From contig JAEQMT010000038.1 in NCBI GenBank assembly GCA_016722945.1, positions 496,001-560,000 of the forward strand: a stretch of DNA of 64,000 nt. The letters are read 5' to 3'. Below the pieces are notes generated by a model. The model searched no databases, was not told where the DNA came from, and was given only the letters and a program-made list of their open reading frames with translations. This document shows positions 1 through 10,987 of this stretch, in pieces. The DNA comes from Desulfofustis sp. PB-SRB1. GTDB lineage: Bacteria > Desulfobacterota > Desulfobulbia > Desulfobulbales > Desulfocapsaceae. The translations under genes and the position numbers were made by a program. Each line of letters begins with the position of its first letter. Position 1 is the stretch's first letter.

Positions 1-1
1 C

Positions 2-286
2 GCCTTGCTGGCCACCATACCGGTGCCGGTCATGGGCGGTATTATGATCATGCTCTTTGGCATGATTACCGTTATCGGCATCAATACGCTGGTTAAATCG
101 GGCCAGGACCTTACCAGGCCGCGCAACCTGATTATCATTTCGGTTATTCTGGTTTGCGGGATCGGCGGCATGAAATTCACCGCCGGAGATAGTTTCGTCA
201 TCGAGAAGATCGGCCTGGCCGCCATTTTGGGACTTGTTCTCAACCTTATTCTTCCAGCCGAAAAGAGTGAGCCCGAGCAGCAATAA
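2..286 (+). CDS. uracil/xanthine (NCS2) permease, C-terminal fragment
   Basis: This is the C-terminal end of a gene that begins upstream of the window; 94 codons and a TAA stop remain. The residues visible at its start, IPVPVMGGIMIMLFGMI, match the conserved segment of nucleobase:cation symporter-2 permeases (UraA/PbuX type). Three hydrophobic segments follow, then a short charged tail ending EKSEPEQQ. The family imports uracil or xanthine across the inner membrane by proton symport; substrate cannot be told from this fragment. The frame is open from the first complete codon, so the apparent internal TTG start is not a real start. Confidence 0.8.
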   Translation, partial: ALLATIPVPVMGGIMIMLFGMITVIGINTLVKSGQDLTRPRNLIIISVILVCGIGGMKFTAGDSFVIEKIGLAAILGLVLNLILPAEKSEPEQQ

Positions 287-342
287 CAGAGCCGAAAACA
301 CTGGCCTACGTCATATCCGATACGGTACACACCATCTGGGAG

Positions 343-473
343 CCTTGAAAAATGAGAATTTTCGTTCAAGATCAAGGCGCGAGAAAAATTTTACCGCAGG
401 CATATGGCTGATATACCGAGGATAAAATTTTTTGAGCAACGCGGAGATTGGGCGAAAAGGCCATTTTTCAAGG
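343..473 (+). repeat. R1 dispersed repeat, copy 1 (best-preserved ends)
   Basis: A 131-bp element bounded by perfect 12-bp terminal inverted repeats, CCTTGAAAAATG at 343-354 and CATTTTTCAAGG at 462-473. It lies between the permease and acnA. Its interior (CAAGGCGCGAG, TTTTTTGAGCAACG, TTGGGCG) recurs in four further places in this window. No credible protein is encoded. Size and ends suggest a non-autonomous MITE-like element; this is inference. Confidence 0.85.
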
Positions 474-544
474 TTACCATGAATCGCACTGGGCCTATAT
501 TGAATAGTTAATCATTAAGAAATCACAGATCGTCACCAAACATC

Positions 545-3289
<2,745 letters not shown>

Positions 3290-3297
3290 GCAAATCG

Positions 3298-3627
3298 ATG
3301 CCGCCTGTGCCGAAATCACTGTTCCGCGTCCATTTTACCTGGAAGGAGAAGGAGTACAGCCTGAAGGCGAACAGCCTCGATATGACCCACCCCTATTTCG
3401 TGGCGATAAAGGATCTGGTGCTGCCGCGTGGTGGCGGGGTGCTTATCAATCCCGCCGATGACGATATCAGAAAGCTGTTCGGCGATGTTCGCCAGCTGAT
3501 GCTGCCGCTGCAGTCGGTCTCTTTGATCGAAGAGTTTACCGAAGACCCGGATGGGAAAAAAGAGGCGGAGGATGAGGGGAAAAAAGAGGTGCTGATCACC
3601 AATCGCTTTCCCAAAAAACCGTCCTGA
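3298..3627 (+). CDS. DUF1820 family protein
   Basis: A 109-residue soluble protein. The central stretch INPADDDIRKLFGDVRQLML followed by PLQSVSLIEE resembles the DUF1820 family of Proteobacteria, in which a similar block ends in a hydrophobic strand followed by acidic residues. The C-terminus is a charged tail rich in Lys and Glu (about residues 82-97). Function is unknown. It starts 8 bp after acnA and is probably cotranscribed with it. Its stop lies one base from the stop of the convergent ThiF-like gene, so no separate terminator fits between them. Confidence 0.75.
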   Translation: MPPVPKSLFRVHFTWKEKEYSLKANSLDMTHPYFVAIKDLVLPRGGGVLINPADDDIRKLFGDVRQLMLPLQSVSLIEEFTEDPDGKKEAEDEGKKEVLITNRFPKKPS

Positions 3628-3628
3628 C

Positions 3629-4513
3629 TTAATTGTTCGGAGATGCAATCGCCAGTTCTATCACGTCAGCATCAAACCCGCCGTAATCTATAACCAGCAA
3701 GCGGCCACGCAGTCGTGGCGAGCCCCAGGCAACAATATTGACCAGCTCACCACAGGCCGCACTGGCAATTCCCATTGCCGCAAACGGCAGGGTACCCATG
3801 GTCCGTTCGGCCCCCTGGTGCAGGCGTCGCTGGGGATCCCCGTAAATCAATCGTAACCCTGGATCAGATGCCATGATAGTGGTCACCTGGCCGGCACAGC
3901 CGCCGATGGCGGCCGAGATAAGGGGCACACTACATTGCCGGCATCCCTTTTCAAGCACGAAACGATCACCGATCGAATCGAGGCAGTCCATGACCACATC
4001 GACGCCGGTAAGCAGCCCTTGCCGGTTATCCTCTGTCAACATAATGGTATGAGTTGCGGTCAGCACCGCCGGGTTAAGCTCTGCTACCCGCCGTGCCGCC
4101 ACCTCCGCCTTGTTTTGGCCCAGTGCGGCGGGGCTGCTCAGCAGTTGCCGATTGAGGTTGCTGTCGGCAAAATGATCACCATCAATCAGGGTAAGATGGC
4201 CCACCCCAATTCTCGCCAGCACCTCGACCACGGCGCCGCCAAGCCCACCCAAGCCGACAACGGCAACGCCGGCACCTAACAGCCTAAGCTGATCGGCGGT
4301 GGACAGTTGCCGTTGATTGCGGGCATAGCGCTCCGGAACAATCTCCGCCATAAGGGCCGCGTGCTGGACTTTATGATGGCTGACGGCGCCGCCGTGGACG
4401 ATAGCGCATTCCGCTTCGTGGCTCAAAAAGCGATATGTTGAGCCGTCCGGACGGTGACTGATCCCGGCAGCCGCTTCTATCTGCTCAATTATTTGATTAT
4501 TTGGAGTTTTCAC
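3629..4513 (-). CDS. ThiF/MoeB/HesA family adenylyltransferase-like protein
   Basis: 294 residues. Members of this E1-like family adenylate the C-terminus of ubiquitin-like sulfur carriers (ThiS, MoaD). The nucleotide-binding core is visible: VAVVGLGGLGGAVVEVLARI (GxGGxG) near residues 83-102, then LIDGDHFADSNLNRQ with the Asp and Arg that bind ATP. The usual catalytic cysteine segment (TCxxxGV) is replaced by GTLPFAAMGI near residue 245, and I do not see the paired CxxC zinc motifs. It may therefore adenylate without forming a thioester, or act on another partner. No ThiS or MoaD gene is adjacent; plsY lies 12 bp upstream on the same strand. Confidence 0.85.
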   Translation of the reverse strand: MKTPNNQIIEQIEAAAGISHRPDGSTYRFLSHEAECAIVHGGAVSHHKVQHAALMAEIVPERYARNQRQLSTADQLRLLGAGVAVVGLGGLGGAVVEVLARIGVGHLTLIDGDHFADSNLNRQLLSSPAALGQNKAEVAARRVAELNPAVLTATHTIMLTEDNRQGLLTGVDVVMDCLDSIGDRFVLEKGCRQCSVPLISAAIGGCAGQVTTIMASDPGLRLIYGDPQRRLHQGAERTMGTLPFAAMGIASAACGELVNIVAWGSPRLRGRLLVIDYGGFDADVIELAIASPNN

Positions 4514-4525
4514 AGGGGTTCAGGT

Positions 4526-5134
4526 TCAGATCGCGTTGTCCTTGCCTTGCCGCCAGCTTTGCTCGGTGCCGTTCAGCAGTCTGCCGATATTTGCCCGATG
4601 TTTAATCCAGATAAGTGCTGCAATCAGCAGTGCTGCCGCCACCGTTGCCCAGCTTTTCCCGACAACCATGAGCCATAACGGAAACAGCCCGGAAGCAAGC
4701 AGGGAGCCGGCGGAAACATAGCCGGAAAGTGCCACCGCACCGGTAAAAACAACAACGCTGATCACCACCGCCGCGGGCGATAGAAACAAAAACACCCCCA
4801 GGGCGGTGGCAACCCCCTTACCGCCGCGAAACATCAGATAAACGGGAAACATATGGCCAACCACCGCCATGATTCCGCAGCCAAGAAGGATAAACTCATG
4901 CGTGTCGCCCGCCGGCACGACTATGGCGGCCAGACTGATGGGCACGAACCCCTTGAGCACGTCAAGAATCAGGGTCAGTGCTCCATATTTTTTACCCAGC
5001 AGACGGCCGACATTGGTGGCGCCGATATTGCCGCTGCCGCCGCCGCGTACATCGACTCCCGCCCATCTGCCAACCAGCAGACCAAAAGGGATCGCGCCGA
5101 TGAGATAACTTGCAATCAGCAAAAAAATGTTCAT
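4526..5134 (-). CDS. plsY: glycerol-3-phosphate acyltransferase PlsY
   Basis: 202 residues, normal for PlsY, the integral membrane enzyme that transfers an acyl group from acyl-phosphate to glycerol-3-phosphate in phospholipid synthesis. Family motifs are visible: AIPFGLLVGR near the N-terminus, GGGSGNIGATNVGR at about residues 32-45, and the loop VYLMFRGGKGVATALGVFL at about 98-116 with the conserved GGKG. Five to six hydrophobic segments are present. It reads away from def, and the ThiF-like gene follows 12 bp downstream. Confidence 0.95.
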   Translation of the reverse strand: MNIFLLIASYLIGAIPFGLLVGRWAGVDVRGGGSGNIGATNVGRLLGKKYGALTLILDVLKGFVPISLAAIVVPAGDTHEFILLGCGIMAVVGHMFPVYLMFRGGKGVATALGVFLFLSPAAVVISVVVFTGAVALSGYVSAGSLLASGLFPLWLMVVGKSWATVAAALLIAALIWIKHRANIGRLLNGTEQSWRQGKDNAI

Positions 5135-5271
5135 AATTTACCGACAGTTATAGTGATGATGGAGCAGTGTACCGATTGTTGCGACCCTTTACAAGAGCGA
5201 CCATCCCGCAGGCAAAGGGTTTAGTAGCAAATTCGTACAAAGTATTAATATACAAGCAGCGTTGTAATATA

Positions 5272-5787
5272 ATGGCCGTAAGAAAAATTATCGAGTATCC
5301 CGACCCCGTTCTCAGGCATACAGCGGAAAGCGTAAGCACTTTTGATGAATCTCTACGGACCCTCGTCGCCGATATGGCCGAAACCATGTACGCGGCCCCG
5401 GGGATCGGCTTGGCAGCACCGCAGGTAGCTGTCTCACAGCGGGTTATCGTGGTTGATGTCAGCAAGGGTGAGGAGGAAAAGCAGTTCCTCCCCATGGTCA
5501 ATCCGGAAATTATCGAGCATGAGGGCAGCCAGCTCGACGAGGAAGGATGCCTCAGTGTACCGGAGCTGACCGCCCAAGTAAAACGGTTCAAGAAAATTCA
5601 ACTGAGCTACCAGTCCCCCGATGGCGAGCACCATCAGCTCAGTGCTGAGGATCGGTTCGCGGTGGTGTTACAGCACGAGATAGATCACCTCAATGGGGTG
5701 CTGTTTATCGACCATCTCACTCCGCTTAAACGCAGCCTCTACAAAAAGAGAAGAAAGAAGATGCTGGAAACTCAGCAGGCCGCCTAA
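5272..5787 (+). CDS. def: peptide deformylase
   Basis: 171 residues when begun at the ATG at 5272 (MAVRKIIEYPDP), which is the standard N-terminus of the family; the 35 codons upstream in frame look non-coding. It removes the formyl group from the initiator methionine of new proteins. The three family motifs are complete: GIGLAAPQV at residues 44-52, EEGCLSVP with the metal-ligand Cys93, and QHEIDHLNG with ligands His135 and His139 and catalytic Glu136. The stop overlaps the fmt start by one base (TAATG), so the formylation and deformylation genes are translationally coupled. Confidence 0.96.
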   Translation: MAVRKIIEYPDPVLRHTAESVSTFDESLRTLVADMAETMYAAPGIGLAAPQVAVSQRVIVVDVSKGEEEKQFLPMVNPEIIEHEGSQLDEEGCLSVPELTAQVKRFKKIQLSYQSPDGEHHQLSAEDRFAVVLQHEIDHLNGVLFIDHLTPLKRSLYKKRRKKMLETQQAA

Positions 5788-6752
5788 TGGGTGGCAACGT
5801 CCCCTATCGCATCATATTTATGGGTACACCCGCATTTGGTGTACCCATTCTGCAGGCCCTTATCGACGGCCCTGATCAGGTTGTGGCGGTAGTGTGTCAG
5901 CCGGATCGGCCGGCCGGGCGCGGCCGCAAAAAAAACAGTCCACCGGTCAAGGAACTGGCCCTGCAACACGAAATCGAGGTTTTGCAGCCCACCGCCATCA
6001 AAACAGATGAATTCGCGGTAACCCTTGCCGCCTACAAGCCCGATCTCATCATCGTGGCCGCTTACGGCCGCATCCTGCCGCCGCATATTCTAAATTTGCC
6101 GCCGCTGGGCTGCATCAACGTGCATGGCTCACTACTTCCCCGCCATCGTGGAGCCGCCCCCATCCAGTGGGCGATCATCGAGGGTGACCCTGAGGTCGGC
6201 ATCACCATCATGCAGATGGATGAAGGCATGGATACCGGCGATGTGCTGGCTCAGAGCGCACTTACCCCCGCCCCCGACGAGACCAGCGGCAGCCTGCTTG
6301 CCAAACTTGCGCAACTGGGCGCTATTACTCTGCTCGAGGTAATCAATGCACTCCATTCAGGCGGAGTAGCCCCGACCGGGCAGGACCATGCCGGGGCCAC
6401 CAACGCTCCACCCCTTAAAAAAGAGGACGGATATATCGACTGGAACAGGCCGGCAATTGATCTCGAGCACCTTATTCGTGGGCTTGATCCATGGCCGGTG
6501 GCACGCTGCCTGATCCATGAACGGGAGGTTCAGCTTTTCAAGCCCGTGGTCGTCTACCGCGACTCTTCCCAACCGCCCGGCACCATTTTGTCGGCGGATC
6601 GCCAGGGACTGCTGATCGCCACCGGTAGGAAATGCCTGTTAATCGGCGAGCTAAAACCCGCCGGTAAAAAGCGGATGACGGTAGGGGAGATGCTCAACGG
6701 GTGGCCGCTCAAACCAGGCGATATCTGCCGGCAGCCGGTTACTGAGAAATGA
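5787..6752 (+). CDS. fmt: methionyl-tRNA formyltransferase
   Basis: 321 residues, typical for Fmt, which transfers a formyl group from 10-formyl-tetrahydrofolate to Met-tRNA(fMet). The N-terminal fold starts YRIIFMGTPAFGVPIL; the active-site stretch NVHGSLLPRHRGAAPIQWAI lies near residues 111-130, with the expected Asn and His, and MQMDEGMDTGDVL follows. A second in-frame ATG lies 11 codons into the frame, just before GTPAFG. The stop overlaps the larC start by four bases (ATGA). Confidence 0.96.
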   Translation: MGGNVPYRIIFMGTPAFGVPILQALIDGPDQVVAVVCQPDRPAGRGRKKNSPPVKELALQHEIEVLQPTAIKTDEFAVTLAAYKPDLIIVAAYGRILPPHILNLPPLGCINVHGSLLPRHRGAAPIQWAIIEGDPEVGITIMQMDEGMDTGDVLAQSALTPAPDETSGSLLAKLAQLGAITLLEVINALHSGGVAPTGQDHAGATNAPPLKKEDGYIDWNRPAIDLEHLIRGLDPWPVARCLIHEREVQLFKPVVVYRDSSQPPGTILSADRQGLLIATGRKCLLIGELKPAGKKRMTVGEMLNGWPLKPGDICRQPVTEK

Positions 6753-7936
6753 GCGCGCCCCATACCCTCTATCTGGACTGTTTTTCCGGTATCAGCGGCG
6801 ACATGCTGCTGAGCGCCCTGCTGGGCTGCGGCCTGGACGAATCGGTGCTCCGGGGTGAACTGGCAAAACTGCCCATTGATTCCTTCGAATTGTCCATTTC
6901 CAGCAAGACAGTAAGCGGTATCGGCGCCACTACGCTTGCCGTCACCGCGGCAACAGAGCCGCGCCTCCGAACCCTGCCGGATATTGAAACACTGCTTGCC
7001 AAAAGCAGTCTGTCCGAGCCGGTGGTGAATCGTTGCCGCCTCGTGTTCAGAAGACTCGCCGAGGCTGAGGCGAAGGTGCATCAGCAACCGATCGAGCGTG
7101 TTCATTTTCATGAAGTGGGAGCCCTTGATACCATTGTTGACGTTGTGGGGGCGATCGTCGCCCTTGACGCCCTTGGGGTAGATCGAGTCATCAGTGCGCC
7201 GCTGCCACTTGGCCGCGGCTTTGTCAAGTGTGCCCATGGTCGATTGCCGCTGCCGGCACCGGCGGTATGCGAACTGCTTGAAGGGATTCCGGTAGTGGGT
7301 ATCGAGGCAGATTTTGAGCTGGTGACCCCCACCGGTGCTGCCTTGCTGCGCGAGCTTGTTGATGAATTCGGGCCGCTGCCCTCCATGACTATGATCAAGA
7401 CCGGCTACGGCGCAGGCAGCCATCCGGGCAGCCCGGATCGGCCAAACCTGTTGCGTGCCATCCTCGGCCAGGCGCGGGAGGTGGAAGAGGCCCAGGATGT
7501 AGTGGTCATTGAAACCAACTTAGACGACTGGAATCCGGAAGGATTTGACTATGTATGCGGCAAACTTCTTGATCAGGGCGCCCTGGACGTAAGTCTGTCT
7601 CCACTGCACATGAAGAAATCGCGCCCTGGTTTCTGTCTACAGGTAATCTGCCGACCAAGCCACCAGCAGCCACTCATGCAGGTGATACTAAGCGAGACCA
7701 GCGCCATCGGCCTGCGTTTTCGCCGTGAACAGCGCTACACCCTGGCCCGGAGCCGGATTGAGGTCGCCACTCCCTGGGGCCCGGTTACCGCAAAGTATGT
7801 AGAAAAACCGCACGGCGCGGTCATCTATCCGGAATATGAAGCATGCCGGCGGGTCGCCGCCGAACAGAAGGTACCGCTGGCGCAGGTCTATCAGGAAATC
7901 TACCGGGCCGCTCCCCCCAAGACCCCACTACAATAA
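6749..7936 (+). CDS. larC: LarC-family nickel insertion protein (DUF111)
   Basis: 395 residues. LarC is the CTP-dependent chelatase that inserts nickel into the pincer cofactor of lactate racemase and related enzymes. The N-terminus LYLDCFSGISGDMLLSALLG and the segment HFHEVGALDTIVDVVGA (about residues 113-129) are characteristic. The C-terminal part has ETNLDDWNPEGFDYV and ALDVSLSPLHMKKSRPG. In the lactobacilli where LarC was characterised the gene needs a programmed frameshift; here both parts lie in one frame. LarB, LarE and LarA are not in the window, so what it activates is unknown. It overlaps fmt by four bases. Confidence 0.9.
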   Translation: MSAPHTLYLDCFSGISGDMLLSALLGCGLDESVLRGELAKLPIDSFELSISSKTVSGIGATTLAVTAATEPRLRTLPDIETLLAKSSLSEPVVNRCRLVFRRLAEAEAKVHQQPIERVHFHEVGALDTIVDVVGAIVALDALGVDRVISAPLPLGRGFVKCAHGRLPLPAPAVCELLEGIPVVGIEADFELVTPTGAALLRELVDEFGPLPSMTMIKTGYGAGSHPGSPDRPNLLRAILGQAREVEEAQDVVVIETNLDDWNPEGFDYVCGKLLDQGALDVSLSPLHMKKSRPGFCLQVICRPSHQQPLMQVILSETSAIGLRFRREQRYTLARSRIEVATPWGPVTAKYVEKPHGAVIYPEYEACRRVAAEQKVPLAQVYQEIYRAAPPKTPLQ

Positions 7937-7940
7937 AGTA

Positions 7941-7961
7941 AAACGGCAAAGCTAACCGTTT
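7941..7961. terminator. possible weak stem-loop between convergent larC and SDR genes
   Basis: A 6-bp perfect stem, AAACGG and CCGTTT, with a 9-base loop, lies 4 bp after the larC stop in the 80-bp convergent gap. No T tract follows, so termination here is only a guess. Confidence 0.25.
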
Positions 7962-8016
7962 CACAACACGTTACGCCACCCCCAAGAGGTCGCCCTTCCG
8001 GTCGACCGAGCAGAGA

Positions 8017-8751
8017 CTATCCGGCCAGGGCGCCATTGGCAAAGATGGTCTGGCCGCTGATCCAGGCGCTATCATCTGAGCAGAGCATGGCCACCACGCG
8101 GGCAATATCTTCAGGCCTACCGAGGCGGTTGAATGGTGACATGGCGGCCATGGCATCGATCCGTTCCCGGCTTTTACCGCGTCGAAACAACTCCGTATCG
8201 GTGGGCCCCGGCGATACCGTGTTAACGGTGATCATCCGTTCACCCAACTCCCTGGCCAGCACCCTGGTGATCTGCTCGACAGCCCCCTTGGTGGCGGCGT
8301 ATACCCCGTAGTTCGGCAACATGAGTTTGGTGACGGTGGTACCTATGTTGATGATCCTGCCGCCGTCACGCATCAGCCGGGCGGCCTGCCGGCAACAGAA
8401 AAAAAGGCCTTTGACATTAACATCAAACATCTGGCCGAATTCTTCCTCCTCGACCTCGGCAATGGCCCGGTTGACCATGACACCGGCGTTATTGACGAGG
8501 ATGTCGAGGCCGCCGAAATGCTCAACCACCTGATCAAAAAGCCTCTCAACATGCGCAACCTGAGAGATATCGGCCGCAATTGATACCGCCGTAGAGCCGC
8601 CGCTAGCAATATCGGCAACCACCTGATACGCCTCACGCTGGCCATGATGATACGCCACCGCAATATGGGCACCGTGGCGGGCCAACTCCACGGCAATGGC
8701 CCGGCCGATACCCCGACTGCCGCCGGTGATCAGGGCGATTTTGTTTTCCAT
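8017..8751 (-). CDS. SDR-family oxidoreductase (FabG-like)
   Basis: 244 residues, a classical short-chain dehydrogenase. The Rossmann motif ITGGSRGIGRAIAVELARHG is at residues 8-27, NNAG near 87 and the catalytic YAATK near 152. The usual catalytic serine region reads NIGTTVTKLML, so a Thr seems to take the place of Ser. The C-terminus WISGQTIFANGALAG resembles FabG-type ketoreductases, in which the common form is DGG. Substrate is not evident. It is last in a leuC-leuD-SDR run, 18 bp after leuD, which suggests cotranscription but not necessarily a role in leucine synthesis. Confidence 0.88.
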   Translation of the reverse strand: MENKIALITGGSRGIGRAIAVELARHGAHIAVAYHHGQREAYQVVADIASGGSTAVSIAADISQVAHVERLFDQVVEHFGGLDILVNNAGVMVNRAIAEVEEEEFGQMFDVNVKGLFFCCRQAARLMRDGGRIINIGTTVTKLMLPNYGVYAATKGAVEQITRVLARELGERMITVNTVSPGPTDTELFRRGKSRERIDAMAAMSPFNRLGRPEDIARVVAMLCSDDSAWISGQTIFANGALAG

Positions 8752-8769
8752 GGTGATGTATAGGGCGCG

Positions 8770-9378
8770 CTACCCGCCTAAATATGGAATACGATCATAT
8801 ACCGCATCGATTGCCGCCTCATTGGCGAGTAATTGTTCGAGGCTGTCCCAGGTGCCGGAGACAAGGGCCGATTGGGTGGTTTTGCTCATGGCAAGAGTAA
8901 CGGTCGTCGTCCCCATGGTGGCGGTGAGCTGTTCTATATCCAGGTATAGCACGGTATCGGGGTGGTTTGTTATGCGAGTCTGCAAATCACGCACCGTCGC
9001 CTGGTCCGCGGTAAAGGTGGGAATCCCCAGACTCAAACAGTTACCGGCAAAGATCTCGGCAAACGATTCCCCAATGATCGCCCTGATCCCGTATCGCATG
9101 ATTGCCTGCGGGGCATGCTCGCGGCTGGAACCACACCCGAAGTTGGCGTTGACGATTAAAATAGAGGCGCCGCTGAAGCGTGGATCGTTGAGTGGATGGT
9201 CAACGGGATTGTCCTGCTCATCAAACCGCTCGTCCCGAAATACCTGTTCTCCCAGTCCCTCAAAGGTAACGCAGCGCAAAAAGCGGGCCGGGATGATGCG
9301 GTCGGTATCGATATCGTTGCCGATAACCGGTACGGCGGTTCCTGCTATATGATTAATACGTGCACCATTGCTGGTCAT
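8770..9378 (-). CDS. leuD: 3-isopropylmalate dehydratase small subunit
   Basis: 202 residues, the length of the bacterial LeuD subunit. With LeuC it isomerises 2-isopropylmalate to 3-isopropylmalate in leucine synthesis. Motifs visible are GNDIDTDRIIPARFL near residue 20, NFGCGSSREHAPQAI near 77-91 and GIPTFTADQATVRDLQ near 121. The start (MTSNGARINHIAGTAVPV) gives the normal N-terminus. It follows leuC by 9 bp. No leuA or leuB is in the window. Confidence 0.95.
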   Translation of the reverse strand: MTSNGARINHIAGTAVPVIGNDIDTDRIIPARFLRCVTFEGLGEQVFRDERFDEQDNPVDHPLNDPRFSGASILIVNANFGCGSSREHAPQAIMRYGIRAIIGESFAEIFAGNCLSLGIPTFTADQATVRDLQTRITNHPDTVLYLDIEQLTATMGTTTVTLAMSKTTQSALVSGTWDSLEQLLANEAAIDAVYDRIPYLGG

Positions 9379-9387
9379 GACAGACTC

Positions 9388-10791
9388 CTATAAAAGCGTG
9401 CGGACATCGGCCACCGCCCCTTCCAGGGCGGCTGCCGCCACCATGGCCGGGCTCATCAGCAAGGTGCGGCCTTTTGCCGAACCCTGCCGGCCGATGAAAT
9501 TACGATTGGAAGAACTGGCGCAGATCTGGTTGCCCTGAAGCTTATCTGGATTCATCGCCAGACACATGGAGCACCCCGCTTCACGCCACTGAAAACCGGC
9601 TTCGGTGAAGATGGTATCCAGCCCCTCCGCCTCGGCCTGCATCTTCACCTGCCTGGAACCGGGCACCACTAGGGCCTGTACGCCGTTCTTCACCCGTCTT
9701 CCCTGGATCACCGCGGCGGCGCTGCGCAAATCACTAATCCGGCCATTGGTGCACGAGCCGATAAAGGCTACATCAATGGGGCGGCCCAGCAACATAGCGC
9801 CTTCGGAAAAGCCGGTATGCTCATACGCCTTGGCGCCGATCTCCTTATCACTCTCGCTCATCTCGGCCAAGCGGGGCAACGGTTTATCCACCTCGATGGC
9901 CTGGCCCGGGGTAATACCCCAGGTAACCATGGGCGCCAGCGAAGAGATGTCGAGATGATAGGAATCGTCATAGGGGCAGTCCAGATCAGAAGCCATCGAC
10001 TGCCAGAACTTTTTCATATCGGAGAATCGCTCCGGCGGTGGTGCAAAGGGTTTGCCTTCAAGATAATTGAAGGTCGTCTCATCGGGATTGACGTAACCGG
10101 CCCGGGCACCGCCTTCAATGCTCATATTGCAGATGGTCATGCGCTCTTCCATGGACAGTGCACTGAGCACCTCTCCCCCATACTCATAGGCGTAGCCGAT
10201 ACCGCCCTTGACGCCGAGCTCGGCGATGATCTTGAGGATGATATCCTTGGCAAAGACTCCCGGACCCCGTTTTCCCGTCACCTCTATGCGACGGACCCGT
10301 AACCGCTCCAGGGCCATGGTCTGGGTGGCGAGCACATCACGCACCTGAGAGGTGCCGATACCAAAGGCGATGGCACCGAAGGCGCCGTGCGTGGAGGTGT
10401 GCGAATCGCCACAGGCAATGGTCATGCCGGGCTGGGTCAGGCCGTTTTCCGGGCCAATAATATGGACGATGCCCTGCCGCTCCGAATCCAAGCCGAAAAA
10501 TCTGATCCCGAACTCCCTGGTGCTCTCTTCCAGCGCCTGCAGCATCTCTTCGGCCAGCCCGTCACGATAGGGGCGAATCATCTGGCTCTGAGTGGGTACG
10601 ATGTGGTCAACGGTGGCCACCGTACATTGTGGGTACTTAACCCGCAAGCCGCGCTCTTTTAAGGCGGCAAATGCCTGCGGCGAGGTCACTTCATGAACAA
10701 GATGCAGGCCGATGAAGAGCTGGTCGTGGGTCTCCGACAGAGACGCCACCTTGTGCAGATCCCACACCTTGTTGAATAAATTTCTTGCCAT
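9388..10791 (-). CDS. leuC: 3-isopropylmalate dehydratase large subunit
   Basis: 467 residues from the ATG at 10791 ([15 protein letters not shown]), the standard LeuC N-terminus; a 20-codon upstream extension to 10851 is probably not translated. It is the [4Fe-4S] subunit of isopropylmalate isomerase. Visible are [20 protein letters not shown], the first cluster cysteine in [14 protein letters not shown] and the other two in [14 protein letters not shown]. It heads the leuC-leuD-SDR run. No strong Shine-Dalgarno sequence precedes the chosen ATG. Confidence 0.95.
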   Translation of the reverse strand: MARNLFNKVWDLHKVASLSETHDQLFIGLHLVHEVTSPQAFAALKERGLRVKYPQCTVATVDHIVPTQSQMIRPYRDGLAEEMLQALEESTREFGIRFFGLDSERQGIVHIIGPENGLTQPGMTIACGDSHTSTHGAFGAIAFGIGTSQVRDVLATQTMALERLRVRRIEVTGKRGPGVFAKDIILKIIAELGVKGGIGYAYEYGGEVLSALSMEERMTICNMSIEGGARAGYVNPDETTFNYLEGKPFAPPPERFSDMKKFWQSMASDLDCPYDDSYHLDISSLAPMVTWGITPGQAIEVDKPLPRLAEMSESDKEIGAKAYEHTGFSEGAMLLGRPIDVAFIGSCTNGRISDLRSAAAVIQGRRVKNGVQALVVPGSRQVKMQAEAEGLDTIFTEAGFQWREAGCSMCLAMNPDKLQGNQICASSSNRNFIGRQGSAKGRTLLMSPAMVAAAALEGAVADVRTLL

Positions 10792-10876
10792 TGCGGTATC
10801 CAGGAAAGATGAAAAAATAACACGACGGAAGGCAACCGGTTCCCGCCGCACCTTCTAGTTGTACGCCATGTGCATC

Positions 10877-10969
10877 TTACAGATTACCGGTTTTATCGAG
10901 CAGGTAAACCGATACCTTATATGAGGCGGCAATCAACACCACCCACGAGATCAGTAAAAATGCTTCCAT
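10877..10969 (-). CDS. 30-residue single-span membrane protein after cydB (CydX-like position)
   Basis: A 30-codon ORF with ATG at 10969 and TAA at 10877-10879. It begins MEAFLLISWVVLIAASYKV, one transmembrane helix, and ends with a short polar tail, YLLDKTGNL. A strong Shine-Dalgarno sequence, AAGGAG, sits 7 bases before the ATG, and the gene starts 18 bp after the cydB stop. Position, size and topology are those of CydX/CbdX accessory subunits of cytochrome bd oxidases, which stabilise the heme sites. The sequence itself does not show an obvious CydX signature, so the role is inferred from context. Confidence 0.75.
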   Translation of the reverse strand: MEAFLLISWVVLIAASYKVSVYLLDKTGNL

Positions 10970-10987
10970 TCTCTTTCTCCTTATTTG

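Noticed and set aside
6554-7423. A 289-codon open frame on the minus strand opposite fmt and larC
   Set aside because: It is antisense to two well-supported genes, has no family resemblance and is the kind of long shadow frame expected in GC-rich DNA.
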